Shown: positions 27,084 to 36,885 of the stretch, piece after piece | Numbering within the stretch: position 1 is the stretch's first letter | Layout of the letters: each line of letters starts with the position of its first letter | Assembly: GCF_002407205.1 (NCBI RefSeq) | Contig: NZ_CP023548.1 | Location: 1,202,501-1,266,500, forward strand | Length of the DNA stretch: 64,000 nt | Source of the DNA: Rhodobacter sp. CZR27 | GTDB lineage: Bacteria > Pseudomonadota > Alphaproteobacteria > Rhodobacterales > Rhodobacteraceae | Direction: 5' to 3' | Notes under the pieces: generated by a model | Told to the model about the DNA's origin: nothing | Database searches by the model: none | What the model saw: the letters and a program-made list of their open reading frames with translations, nothing else | Position numbers and translations under genes: made by a program

Positions 27084-27245
27084 ATGGTGAGGAAGGACAT
27101 TGACGAAACCGTGCCGGTCTACGAGGCGCCCCTGCTGCGCGTCCACGGCACGCTGGAAGAGATGACCCACGGCGGTCGCGGTCGCGGTCATGGCCATGGC
27201 TGGCCGCACCGTCGGGACGATCCCTGCGACTACACCTTCTCCTGA
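27084..27245 (+). CDS. Small RiPP-precursor-like protein with a lasso-peptide leader motif
   Basis: A 53-aa ORF with a strong CAGGAGGAC ribosome site. The leader part contains YEAPLLRVHGTLEEMTHG, which matches the lasso precursor consensus YxxPxLxxxGxxxxxTxxG bound by the RiPP recognition element. The putative core is Gly/His/Arg-rich with several GRG/GHG steps and ends DDPCDYTFS. No B/C maturation genes (cysteine protease, asparagine-synthetase-like cyclase) lie nearby. Such orphan lasso-leader proteins are recurrent in Rhodobacterales, and whether they are modified is unknown. A terminator hairpin follows at 27267. Confidence 0.75.
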   Translation: MVRKDIDETVPVYEAPLLRVHGTLEEMTHGGRGRGHGHGWPHRRDDPCDYTFS

Positions 27246-27266
27246 CGGTCGCACCGGTGCCCGCGG

Positions 27267-27297
27267 CCCGGCTGCCCGCAGGGGCAGCCGGGTCTTC
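27267..27297. terminator. Terminator downstream of the lasso-leader-like gene and enolase
   Basis: CCCGGCTGCCC (27267-27277) pairs perfectly with GGGCAGCCGGG (27282-27292) across a 4-nt loop and is followed by TCTTCT. It sits between the convergent small gene and eno (stop at 27345). Confidence 0.75.
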
Positions 27298-27344
27298 TCA
27301 TGTCAGTCGGCGGCGACGGAGCGCCCGCGGGCGCCCCCGGCGCC

Positions 27345-28658
<1,314 letters not shown>

Positions 28659-29543
28659 TTACTCTGCGGCTTGCCGCAAGGAAAGACGGCGAAGGCGTTG
28701 CTCGCGCATGAAGCTGTAGAGCCCCGAGCCGATGATGAGCGACGCGCCGCCGAGCATCCAGGCATCGGGCCGCTCGCCGAAGACGGCGAGACCGATCAGC
28801 ATGGCAAAGACAAGGCGCGTGTAGCGGAAGGGCACGATGGCCGAAACCTCGCCCACCCGCGTGGCAAGGATGACCGCCCAATAGGCGCCGAAGCCGAAGC
28901 AGAGCGCGCCCAGAAGCAGCGCGAACTGCCCGGCCGTGGGCCATACCGCACCGCCCCGCACCGCCAGCATGATCGCACCGAGAAGCGCGACCGTCAGGAA
29001 GGCCCAGGCGCCGACCTGCATTGTCGAGGTCGAACTTGCCACCTTCCGCGTCGCAAGGTCGCGCGCGGCAAGGCCCATCACGCCCACCACGCCCCAGAGC
29101 GAGGCAAGCTGGAAGCCCTCGAGCCCCGGCCGGATCACCACGATCACGCCGAGGAAACCCACGACGATGGCCGTCCAGCGTCGCCAGCCGACCTTCTCGC
29201 CCAGAAACAGCGCAGCACCGCAGGTAACCGCCAGCGGCGTCGCCTGAAGGATGGCCGAGGCGCTGGAAAGGGGCGTCAGCGCCAGCGCGGTGACAAAGCC
29301 CGCCGTGCCCACCATCTCGCCCGCGTTTCGCCACAGGATCGGGCCGGCCAGCGCCTCGCGCGACAGGATCCGCTTGCCCTCGCGCCGGGCCAGCGCCCAG
29401 AACAGCGGCGCGCCGAACAGGCCGAGGAACAGCAGGATCTGGCCGGTCGGCATGTCGGCCGCCGCCAGCTTCACGAACATGTCCTCCATGGCAAAGCCCG
29501 CCATGGACACGACCATCATGACGATGCCGCGCACGTTTTCCAT
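28659..29543 (-). CDS. EamA-family (DMT superfamily) transporter
   Basis: A 294-aa inner-membrane protein with about ten hydrophobic helices in two EamA repeats. The first runs from MENVRGIVMMVVSMAGFAMEDMFVKLAAADMP; the second begins near LWGVVGVMGLAARDLATRKV and ends GGASLIIGSGLYSFMREQRLR. It resembles drug/metabolite exporters; the substrate cannot be deduced. It lies 19 nt after the Fur-type gene and upstream of eno on the same strand. Confidence 0.9.
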   Translation of the reverse strand: MENVRGIVMMVVSMAGFAMEDMFVKLAAADMPTGQILLFLGLFGAPLFWALARREGKRILSREALAGPILWRNAGEMVGTAGFVTALALTPLSSASAILQATPLAVTCGAALFLGEKVGWRRWTAIVVGFLGVIVVIRPGLEGFQLASLWGVVGVMGLAARDLATRKVASSTSTMQVGAWAFLTVALLGAIMLAVRGGAVWPTAGQFALLLGALCFGFGAYWAVILATRVGEVSAIVPFRYTRLVFAMLIGLAVFGERPDAWMLGGASLIIGSGLYSFMREQRLRRLSLRQAAE

Positions 29544-29562
29544 GATATCCCTCTGAGGGCCC

Positions 29563-29976
29563 TCAGCCCTTCTTCAGCGGCGCCCCGAACAGTTCCAGCC
29601 GGTGCCCGATCAGGCGATAGCCGAGCTTTTCGGCGATCCTTTCCTGAAGCGCCTCGATCTCGGGGTCGACGAACTCGATCACCTCGCCGGTGTTCACGTC
29701 GATCAGGTGGTCGTGATGGTCGCGCTCGGCATCCTCGTAGCGCGAGCGGCCGTCACCGAATTCCAGCCGCTCGAGGATGCCCGCCTCTTCGAAGAGCTTC
29801 ACCGTGCGGTAGACCGTGGCGATCGAGATCCGCGGATCGACCGCCGCCGCGCGGGCATGCAGCGCCTCGACATCAGGATGATCCTCGGCCTCGCCGATCA
29901 CCCGCGCGATGGTGCGGCGCTGCTCGGTCATGCGCAGGCCCTTGGCCTCGCAGCGGGAGATGATCGAATCCTGCAT
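29563..29976 (-). CDS. Fur-family metalloregulator (Fur/Mur-like)
   Basis: A 137-aa protein with the winged helix RMTEQRRTIARVIGEAEDHPDVEAL and ISIATVYRTVKLFEEAGILERLEF, then DHHDHLIDVNTGEVIEFVDPEIE for metal binding. It lacks the C-terminal CxxC structural zinc pairs, as in alphaproteobacterial Fur/Mur proteins. These often respond to manganese or iron. The downstream transporter gene may share its transcript. Confidence 0.9.
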   Translation of the reverse strand: MQDSIISRCEAKGLRMTEQRRTIARVIGEAEDHPDVEALHARAAAVDPRISIATVYRTVKLFEEAGILERLEFGDGRSRYEDAERDHHDHLIDVNTGEVIEFVDPEIEALQERIAEKLGYRLIGHRLELFGAPLKKG

Positions 29977-30257
29977 GTGATGCTCCGGTCATGCGCACCC
30001 GGTTCCTGCCGAAGGTCTAAGCGATCCCCGGCGGCTCTGCCAGCGCTTTCCTGCCGGCCAGAAGTAGGGAATCGCCACCCGGCTCCAGGCACGGGCCGGT
30101 GTGGCGCATGTGGCGCCGGGGCCACGCCAAAGGGCCACGTTTTCCGGGGCTTGAGGGGGCGACTCGGGGCAGGGCGGTTCATCCCCAGCGCGAGGCCGCG
30201 GCCGCAACCGCCCGCAGCTCCACGTCTTTGCGGCCTTCTCCGCGCCTCGCCCCGGAA

Positions 30258-30266
30258 TTATCCACA
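30258..30266 (+). promoter_or_regulatory. Perfect DnaA box TTATCCACA upstream of nrdJ
   Basis: The 9-mer is identical to the high-affinity DnaA consensus and lies about 300 nt before nrdJ. In some bacteria DnaA controls ribonucleotide reductase genes. A single site may also be coincidence. Confidence 0.4.
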
Positions 30267-30314
30267 TGGCTGCCCACAGCCTTTCGGCTGATACCACTGC
30301 TGGCGCCCGGCGGC

Positions 30315-30348
30315 GCGTCAAGCACATTATCTGGGGGCACGCGTCAAG
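30315..30348. repeat. Direct repeat GCGTCAAG, 26-bp period
   Basis: Copies at 30315-30322 and 30341-30348 flank CACATTATCTGGGGGCACGC. The even spacing suggests paired regulator sites in the nrdJ control region, but no known consensus fits. Confidence 0.3.
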
Positions 30349-30562
30349 AATCCCGTTGCCTCGGTGTCGGCTTTGCGACAACTTCAGAGAACAGGGCGGC
30401 CAGCCACCAGATGTAGCGGCTGCCCATCGGGAACCACCGACAGACCGCCCCATGGGACGCGCCTCTCCTGCCTGCTTGTGCGGGGGGCGGCCGCTGCGTG
30501 GCGGGCTGCGAGATCAACGACGGGGCGAGATCCCCGCGAGGGACGAGAACGGAGAGGGCGAG

Positions 30563-33500
30563 ATGAAGATCGAGCGGAAGTTCACCACGGTCGAAGGCGG
30601 CGCCTATGGCGGTATCGGCTTCACCACCACGGTTTCGGAGATCCGCAACCCGGACGGCACCGTGGTCTTCCGCAACGATCAGGTCGAGGTGCCCGAGGGC
30701 TGGAGCCAGGTCGCCTCGGACGTGCTCGCCCAGAAATACTTCCGCAAGGCAGGCGTGCCCGCGCGCCTTCGCCGTGTGAAGGAGAAGGGGGTTCCGGACT
30801 TCCTGTGGCGCTCGGTGCCCGACGAGGCGGCGCTGGCGGCCCTGCCCGAGGGCGAGCGCTTCGTGGGCGAGACCTCGGCCCGGCAGGTCTTCGACCGGCT
30901 GGCCGGCGCCTGGGCCTACTGGGGCTGGAAGGGCGGCTATTTCACCACCGAGGCCGACGCCCGCGCCTATTACGACGAGATGCGCTGCATGCTGGCCCGC
31001 CAGATGGCCGCACCGAACAGCCCGCAATGGTTCAACACCGGCCTGCACTGGGCCTATGGCATCGACGGTCCGTCGCAGGGGCATTTCTACGTCGATCACG
31101 CGACGGGCAAGTTGGTGAAGTCCGACAGCGCCTATGAGCATCCCCAGCCGCACGCCTGTTTCATCCAGTCGGTCGCGGACGACCTGGTGAACGAGGGCGG
31201 CATCATGGACCTCTGGGTCCGCGAGGCGCGGCTGTTCAAATACGGCTCGGGCACCGGAACCAACTTCTCCTCGCTCCGCGGCGAGGGCGAGAAACTGTCG
31301 GGCGGCGGCAAGTCTTCGGGCCTCATGGGCTTCCTGAAGATCGGCGACCGTGCAGCCGGCGCGATCAAGTCGGGCGGCACGACCCGGCGCGCGGCCAAGA
31401 TGGTGATCTGCGACATGGATCACCCCGACATCGAGCAGTTCATCAACTGGAAGGTCATCGAAGAGCAGAAGGTTGCCTCTCTCGTCGCCGGATCTAAGCA
31501 GCATGAAGCGAAGCTGAACGACATCTTCGCCGCCATTCGCAGCTTCGACGGCTCGATCGAGGGCGCAACCGACCCGGCCGGAAACGCAGCGCTCAAGACT
31601 GCGATCCGTGCCGCGAAAAAGGCCATGATCCCCGAGACCTACATCAACCGCGTCCTGCAATATGCGCGGCAGGGCTTCTCGTCGATCGAATTCCCGACCT
31701 ATGACACGGACTGGGACTCCGAGGCCTACATCACGGTCTCGGGCCAGAACTCGAACAACTCGGTGCGGGTGACCGACGCCTTCCTGAAGGCGGTGAAGGA
31801 CGATGCCGACTGGGCGCTGCTGCGCCGAACCGACGGCAAGGTCGCCAAGACGGTCAAGGCCCGCGACCTGTGGGATCAGGTGGGCCATGCCGCCTGGGCC
31901 TGCGCCGACCCGGGCATCCAGTTCCACGACACTGTCAACGCCTGGCACACCTGCCCCGAGGACGGGCCGATCCGCGGATCGAACCCCTGTTCGGAATACA
32001 TGTTCCTCGACGACACGGCCTGCAACCTGGCGTCGATGAACCTGCTGACGTTCTTCGAGGGCGGCCGCTTCGACGCCGATGCCTACATCCATGCCACGCG
32101 GCTCTGGACCGTGACGCTGGAAGTGTCGGTGATGATGGCGCAGTTCCCCTCGAAGGAGATCGCGCAGCTTTCCTTTGACTTCCGCACGCTGGGCCTTGGC
32201 TATGCCAACATCGGCGGCCTGCTGATGAACATGGGGCTGGGCTACGACTCGAAGGAGGGCAGGGCGCTCTGTGGCGCGCTGTCGGCAATCATGACGGGCG
32301 TGGCCTATGCCACCTCGGCCGAGATGGCGGCCGAGCTTGGCGCCTTCGCAGGCTACCAGCGGAACGCCCAGCACATGCTCCGCGTCATCCGCAATCACCG
32401 CGCCGCGGCGCATGGAGCGACCTCGGGCTACGAGGCGGTGAACGTGGCCCCCGTGCCGCTCGACGCCGCCAACTGCCCGGATACGCGTCTGGTGAGCCTT
32501 GCGAAATCCGCCTGGGACGAGGCGCTGCGGCTGGGTGAGGCGCACGGCTTCCGCAACGCGCAGGTGACGGTGATCGCGCCCACGGGCACCATCGGCCTCG
32601 TGATGGACTGCGACACGACCGGCATCGAGCCCGACTTCGCGCTGGTGAAGTTCAAGAAGCTTGCGGGCGGCGGCTATTTCAAGATCATCAACCAGTCGGT
32701 TCCGGCGGCGCTGGAAACCCTCGGCTACAGCTCGGCGCAGATCTCGCAGATCGTGGCCTATGCGGTGGGGCATGGCACGCTGGCCAACTGTTCCTCGATC
32801 AGCCATTCGGCGCTGGTCGGCCACGGCTTCGGCGCCGCCGAGCTGGAGAAGGTCGAGGCAGCACTTCCCTCCGCCTTCGACATCCGCTTCGTCTTCAACC
32901 AGTGGACGCTGGGCGAGGATTTCTGCAAGCGCGCGCTCGGCATCCCGGCGGACAAGCTCGCGGACCCGACCTTCGACCTGCTGCGTCACCTCGGCTTCAC
33001 CAAGGCCCAGATCGACGCCGCGAACGACCATGTCTGCGGAACGATGACGCTGGAAGGCGCGCCGCACCTGAAGGCCGAGCATCTTCCGGTCTTCGATTGC
33101 GCCAATCCCTGCGGCAAGAAGGGCACGCGCTACCTCTCGGTCGAAAGCCACATCCACATGATGGCGGCCGCGCAGAGCTTCATCTCCGGCGCGATCTCCA
33201 AGACGATCAACATGCCGAACTCGGCCACCATCGCCGAGGTTCTGGCTGCCTATGAGCTTTCCCATTCGCTGGGGATCAAGGCGAACGCGCTCTACCGCGA
33301 CGGCTCGAAGCTCAGCCAGCCGCTGGCATCGGCGCTGGTCGAGGATGACGAGGAGGCCGAGGAGATCCTCGCCACCGGATCGGTCCAGGAAAAGGCCATC
33401 GTGCTGGCCGAGAAGATCGTCGAGAAGGTGATCGTCAAGGAGATCGTCCGCTCCAACCGCGAGAAGCTGCCCGAGCGCCGCAAGGGCTATACCCAGAAGG

Positions 33501-34216
33501 CCATCGTGGGCGGCCACAAGGTCTACCTCCGCACGGGCGAATACAAGGACGGCTCGCTTGGCGAGATCTTCATCGACATGCACAAGGAAGGCGCGGGCTT
33601 CCGGGCGATGATGAACAACTTCGCCATCGCGGTCTCGGTGGGCCTGCAGTACGGCGTGCCGCTGGAAGAGTTCGTCGACGCCTTCACCTTCACCAAATTC
33701 GAGCCCGCGGGCATGGTGCAGGGCAACGACTCGATCAAGAACGCGACCTCGATCCTCGACTACATCTTCCGGGAGCTTGCGATTTCCTACCTCGACCGGA
33801 CCGACCTAGCCCACGTGAAGCCGCAGGGCGCGAGCTTCGACGATCTGGGTGGCGGCACCGACGAGGGCAAGCGGTCCAATGTCACCGAGGTCTCCGAGGC
33901 CGCCGCCTCGCGCAGCCTCGAGGTGCTGAAGCAGATCAGCTCCACCGGCTACCTGCGCAAGCGTCTGCCGCAGGAGCTGACGGTGCTTCAGGGCGGTATG
34001 GCGGTGGGCTTCGAGTCCAGCTCGCTCATGGGCTTCGCCGAGACCCGCAGCGCGACGGCGCTCGCCTCGGGAACGGTGGCGATGGACGCACGCGCGAAGG
34101 CCAAGATGCAGGGCTACGAGGGCGACCCCTGCGGCGAGTGCGGCAACTACACGCTGGTGCGGAACGGCACCTGCATGAAGTGCAACACCTGCGGCTCGAC
34201 AAGCGGTTGCAGCTGA
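30563..34216 (+). CDS. nrdJ: Vitamin B12-dependent (class II) ribonucleotide reductase
   Basis: A 1217-aa NrdJ. The N-terminal part includes [21 protein letters not shown], then [16 protein letters not shown] and the [20 protein letters not shown] active-site signature. [20 protein letters not shown] follows. The C-terminal zinc-ribbon [18 protein letters not shown] with [10 protein letters not shown] delivers reducing equivalents. The frame is open from 30266, but ATG 30563 with GGAGAGGG is the family start. The enzyme makes deoxyribonucleotides with or without oxygen. The 3' end is intact and lies only 8 nt from the target duplication of the Tn7-like element, so it is the probable attachment gene. 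Confidence 0.96.
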   Translation: MKIERKFTTVEGGAYGGIGFTTTVSEIRNPDGTVVFRNDQVEVPEGWSQVASDVLAQKYFRKAGVPARLRRVKEKGVPDFLWRSVPDEAALAALPEGERFVGETSARQVFDRLAGAWAYWGWKGGYFTTEADARAYYDEMRCMLARQMAAPNSPQWFNTGLHWAYGIDGPSQGHFYVDHATGKLVKSDSAYEHPQPHACFIQSVADDLVNEGGIMDLWVREARLFKYGSGTGTNFSSLRGEGEKLSGGGKSSGLMGFLKIGDRAAGAIKSGGTTRRAAKMVICDMDHPDIEQFINWKVIEEQKVASLVAGSKQHEAKLNDIFAAIRSFDGSIEGATDPAGNAALKTAIRAAKKAMIPETYINRVLQYARQGFSSIEFPTYDTDWDSEAYITVSGQNSNNSVRVTDAFLKAVKDDADWALLRRTDGKVAKTVKARDLWDQVGHAAWACADPGIQFHDTVNAWHTCPEDGPIRGSNPCSEYMFLDDTACNLASMNLLTFFEGGRFDADAYIHATRLWTVTLEVSVMMAQFPSKEIAQLSFDFRTLGLGYANIGGLLMNMGLGYDSKEGRALCGALSAIMTGVAYATSAEMAAELGAFAGYQRNAQHMLRVIRNHRAAAHGATSGYEAVNVAPVPLDAANCPDTRLVSLAKSAWDEALRLGEAHGFRNAQVTVIAPTGTIGLVMDCDTTGIEPDFALVKFKKLAGGGYFKIINQSVPAALETLGYSSAQISQIVAYAVGHGTLANCSSISHSALVGHGFGAAELEKVEAALPSAFDIRFVFNQWTLGEDFCKRALGIPADKLADPTFDLLRHLGFTKAQIDAANDHVCGTMTLEGAPHLKAEHLPVFDCANPCGKKGTRYLSVESHIHMMAAAQSFISGAISKTINMPNSATIAEVLAAYELSHSLGIKANALYRDGSKLSQPLASALVEDDEEAEEILATGSVQEKAIVLAEKIVEKVIVKEIVRSNREKLPERRKGYTQKAIVGGHKVYLRTGEYKDGSLGEIFIDMHKEGAGFRAMMNNFAIAVSVGLQYGVPLEEFVDAFTFTKFEPAGMVQGNDSIKNATSILDYIFRELAISYLDRTDLAHVKPQGASFDDLGGGTDEGKRSNVTEVSEAAASRSLEVLKQISSTGYLRKRLPQELTVLQGGMAVGFESSSLMGFAETRSATALASGTVAMDARAKAKMQGYEGDPCGECGNYTLVRNGTCMKCNTCGSTSGCS

Positions 34217-34224
34217 GGGAAGGG

Positions 34225-34229
34225 CGGTT
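34225..34229. repeat. Target site duplication, left copy (CGGTT)
   Basis: CGGTT directly precedes the left TGT end of the transposon and is repeated directly after its right ACA end (61196-61200). Five base pairs is the duplication length of Tn7 and Tn402-type elements. Confidence 0.9.
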
Positions 34230-34254
34230 TGTCGCTGCGGCGAAAGTTCCTCCC
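34230..34254 (+). repeat. Left terminal inverted repeat of the Tn7-like element
   Basis: TGTCGCTGCGGCGAAAGTT followed by CCTCCC. It matches the reverse complement of 61171-61195 at 24 of 25 positions. Confidence 0.92.
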
Positions 34255-34263
34255 AAATCGGGC

Positions 34264-34299
34264 AAGTTTGTCCCGGTTTGGGGGGTAAAGTCTGTCCCG
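34264..34299 (+). repeat. Internal TnsB-site-like repeats, left end
   Basis: AAGTTTGTCCCG (34264-34275) and AAAGTCTGTCCCG (34287-34299) repeat the motif in the terminal repeat (AAAGTTCCTCCC) with about 20-24 nt spacing, as in a tightly packed Tn7 right end. They probably bind TnsB. Confidence 0.8.
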
Positions 34300-34577
34300 C
34301 GCGGTTTTTGCAGCCCCGACTTCTGGTCCTTGCCGTCGGAGCGATTTCTTGCAAGCATCAGATAAAACTGACGAAACTCCGGGTGCGACCTGTGCCCCCG
34401 GATGTTCAGAGGCGGAAGGATGCGCTTGAACCCGAGAGACGTGATCGGCCCCGCACTGATCCTCGCGAGCGGCGAGTCGGGATCCGGCGGTTGGCGAGGA
34501 CGCGAGGTGGCTCAAGGCGCTTCCGCTTGCCCTGCCGGTGGCGCCGCAGGGACGGATCACTCGATGAGGATTTCGCG

Positions 34578-35072
34578 ATGAACCTCTCCCGGACCACGCT
34601 CCTCGCCGGTCTCGTGGCGGGCCTGCTGCTCGGGGCCTGCGGCCGCTCCCCGCAGGAGTGCATGGAGCGGGCGATGTATTTCGAATCCAACCGCTCCAGC
34701 CGCGACGGGATGGTCGCGGTGGGCAGCGTGGTCATGAACCGCGTCGAGTCAGGCCAGTATCCGAGGTCGGTCTGCGGCGTCGTCGCCCAGCGGGGCCAGT
34801 TCGCTCCCCGCATCATGTCCCGCCGTATGGACTCGCGGTCCTTGCCGCTGGTTCGTGAGACGGCCCGGTCCGTCCTGCAGGGCGAGCGCCATCCGATGAT
34901 CGGCAACGCGATGTTCTTCCATACCGCCGGCCACCGGTTTCCCTACGACAACATGCACTACGTCCTCGTGGCGGGCGGGAACGCCTTCTACGAGAAGCGC
35001 AAGAACTACCTCGTGACACAGCCCGTGCCACCAGAGCCAATCGAAGGCATCACGGGTTGGCGAGGCTGGTGA
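34578..35072 (+). CDS. SleB-type cell wall hydrolase lipoprotein (transposon copy)
   Basis: A 164-aa protein with a lipoprotein signal (LVAGLLLGACG, lipobox Cys) and a Hydrolase_2/SleB domain: ECMERAMYFESNRSSRDGM with the catalytic Glu, AVGSVVMNRVESGQYP, GQFAPRIM and FFHTAGHRFPYDNMHYVLVAGGNAFYEK. It should act on peptidoglycan at the envelope. It is the first cargo gene inside the left transposon end. The gene immediately outside the right end (61778) encodes a close paralogue. Confidence 0.85.
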   Translation: MNLSRTTLLAGLVAGLLLGACGRSPQECMERAMYFESNRSSRDGMVAVGSVVMNRVESGQYPRSVCGVVAQRGQFAPRIMSRRMDSRSLPLVRETARSVLQGERHPMIGNAMFFHTAGHRFPYDNMHYVLVAGGNAFYEKRKNYLVTQPVPPEPIEGITGWRGW

Positions 35073-35326
35073 TTGTTTCTGAGGGGCTACCGTTCGGCTC
35101 GTGCGAAGGCGTTAAATGGCAGTTCAACCGCGAACCATCTTTCACACGCCAGACGTGGCAGCGCTTCCGAGCTGAACCTGCATAATCATGCGCCAGCCGC
35201 TGATGCGAACCATGGACGAAACGGTGAGGATGCACAGGAAGCCACCAGGTGGAGACTCGGCCGTAGCGGATGCCGCGCGCGTCAGTTCCGCCCTGAGCCG
35301 CCGGTCGAGCCTCCCGGCGCAGGCCT

Positions 35327-35380
35327 CCGAAGCGGCCAGTCGAGCGCGCTGCAGCGAGGGGACGGAGCAGCCCTTCGCCG
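35327..35380 (+). repeat. Dispersed 54-bp repeat, copy A
   Basis: Aligns without gaps to copies at 35608, 41327 (minus) and 43495. The shared core is CCGAAGC...GAGCAGCCCTTCGCCG. This copy is moderately diverged. Confidence 0.5.
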
Positions 35381-35607
35381 ACGGTCGTGCGAGGCGCAGC
35401 GCAATTGAAGCCGTGGCCCAGGAGGGCGGAGAACGGACTGACGGTAGCGCGGCCGGCGGTTGCAGAAATCCGCGATACCGGACACTCGCCCTCACGCCGC
35501 GTGTGGCAGCGAAGCGCAGGTTGCGGACATGCCGCTTGGGAAGGCGCACCTTACGCTGCCGATACAGCCGGCCCTCTGCCGCCGGTCGAGCGTCCGAGCG
35601 AGGCTCG

Positions 35608-35661
35608 CCGAAGCTGTCGTTCAAGCATGTCGCGGCAAGAGGTCCGAGCAGCACTCAAAAA
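35608..35661 (+). repeat. Dispersed 54-bp repeat, copy B
   Basis: CCGAAGCTGTCGTTCAAGCA then CGCGGCAAGAGG and CCGAGCAGC. It is very close to the copy on the minus strand near 41327-41380. It ends next to the breakpoint of the IS1380 remnant. Confidence 0.55.
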
Positions 35662-35689
35662 CGAGCGCCCAGGAAAATTATGCTGACGA

Positions 35690-36688
35690 ACACCGGGTAA
35701 TGCGCCAGCACCTCGTGGCGCAGCTTCCGGGTCCAAGGCAACGAGGTCACCAGGAAGAAGCGGTCGAGCAGCAGGTCGCCCTCGCGCTCCTTAACGACGA
35801 GGATCACGCGCCGCGGCTTGTCCCAGGTCTCGGCCTGGTAGCGCAGTTCCCGCAGCCACATCCGCGGCTTGGCCGGCCTCCGACCGACGGGGCGGACCAT
35901 ATGCGGCTCGGCCAGCCGGTTCAGCACCCGATTGGCGGGAAGGCGCGAGACGTAGTCGATCCCGCGGACCTCGAGCCCGGCGAGCAGCGCGGCCGAGGGA
36001 AAGCCCGCGTCGACCCGGACCATGGCCACGTCGCAGAAGCTCTTCCGGGCGCGATCGACGACATCAAGGATGACATCCAGCGCACCGTCCGCGGTGCCGA
36101 CATTTCCGGGGCGGAGTCGCGCGTCGAGCATGTCGCCGGTCTCGGCGATGGACGTGATCAGCGGGTGATAGATGCGCGCCGCGTAGTGGCCATTCCACTC
36201 GGCCTTCGGCTGGTGCCCGTGAACTTCGATCGGTGCGCTGTCGACGTCGAGCGTGACCGACCGCATCCGCTCGCCCTTCCGCTCGGACCGGATCCCGCGT
36301 CCGGCCAGTTCCAGCACTGCCTCGCGCAGGATTTTCAGATTGCCGGGCTCGGCCATCAGCGCGGTGAACCGCGACAGGGCCCCGCCGCCGAACTGGCGGC
36401 CAGCCGGAAGGCCGGATCGTGACGGAGTGCATCGGCATCGTCATGGTCGCGCCAGCCCTGTGCTGCCAGCAGCACCACGGTCCGGATCAGCGAGGCCAGA
36501 TCGTGGGTCACATCGACCTGACGGCGCGTGTCCCTCAGGCGCGCGGTCATCCAGGAGATGATGCCGCTGCGCTCCAGCACCTCACGAAGCAGGACCGCGC
36601 CGGGATCCCCGGTCAACCGGTCAGGACGACAGACGACGCGCAGAGAGCGGTTGAACCCGGTCGTGACCGGCGGTAGCGTTTCACCCAT
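35690..36688 (-). pseudogene. IS1380-family transposase remnant
   Basis: Reading from 36688, the N-terminus is typical of IS1380 transposases (LTGDPGAVLLREVLERSG, then SLIRTVVLLAAQGWRDHDDADAL and FRLAASSAAG). The frame then breaks at about 36370, where the usual short linker before LSRFTALMAEPGNLKILREA is missing. The rest (TLDVDSAPIEVHGHQPKAEWN, catalytic region, MVRVDAGFPSAALL) continues in another frame and stops abruptly after LRHEVLAHY near 35692. The final catalytic segment is lost. The far end of the IS is probably at the TTCCATGAATAAGCC motif near 36775. The transposase is inactive. Confidence 0.85.
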
Positions 36689-36885
36689 GCGTGCGTCGGA
36701 AGCTGCTCGAGGTTTGTGTCTAGCAGCTTGAATCTACAGCGCTTTCAGGCGCACGCAACCGCCTCCCGCCCAGTTCCATGAATAAGCCGGGATCCATGAC
36801 AGACCAAAATTTTATGGGCTTGGAGATCGTATGATTGCGCATTTAACTGCGGGCAGAACGTTTCTAGAAGTATCCCTCAGTAACT

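Larger units (their letters stand above)
29977..30562. other. Region between the Fur gene and nrdJ
   Basis: About 590 bases without a supported gene. They include the promoter of the Fur-type gene (leftward) and the leader of nrdJ. Visible signals are a perfect DnaA box (30258-30266) and a pair of GCGTCAAG direct repeats. I could not fit a cobalamin riboswitch or tandem NrdR boxes with confidence. Confidence 0.5.
35073..35689. other. Non-coding cargo spacer with two dispersed repeats
   Basis: About 600 bases between the hydrolase and the truncated IS. Open frames exist but are low-complexity and arginine/serine-rich, typical of shadows in GC-rich DNA. Two copies of the 54-bp dispersed repeat (35327-35380 and 35608-35661) occupy part of it. 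Confidence 0.5.

Noticed and set aside
29977..30562. Cobalamin riboswitch or tandem NrdR boxes upstream of nrdJ
   Set aside because: Expected for a B12-dependent reductase, but I found no convincing B12 box; ACATTATCTGGG at about 30324 is only a partial NrdR-like match with no second box at the usual spacing.
30344..33583. Minus-strand frame of 1079 codons
   Set aside because: Antisense of nrdJ.
35188..35700. 170-codon plus frame
   Set aside because: Low-complexity Ser/Arg translation across two dispersed repeats; no ribosome site.
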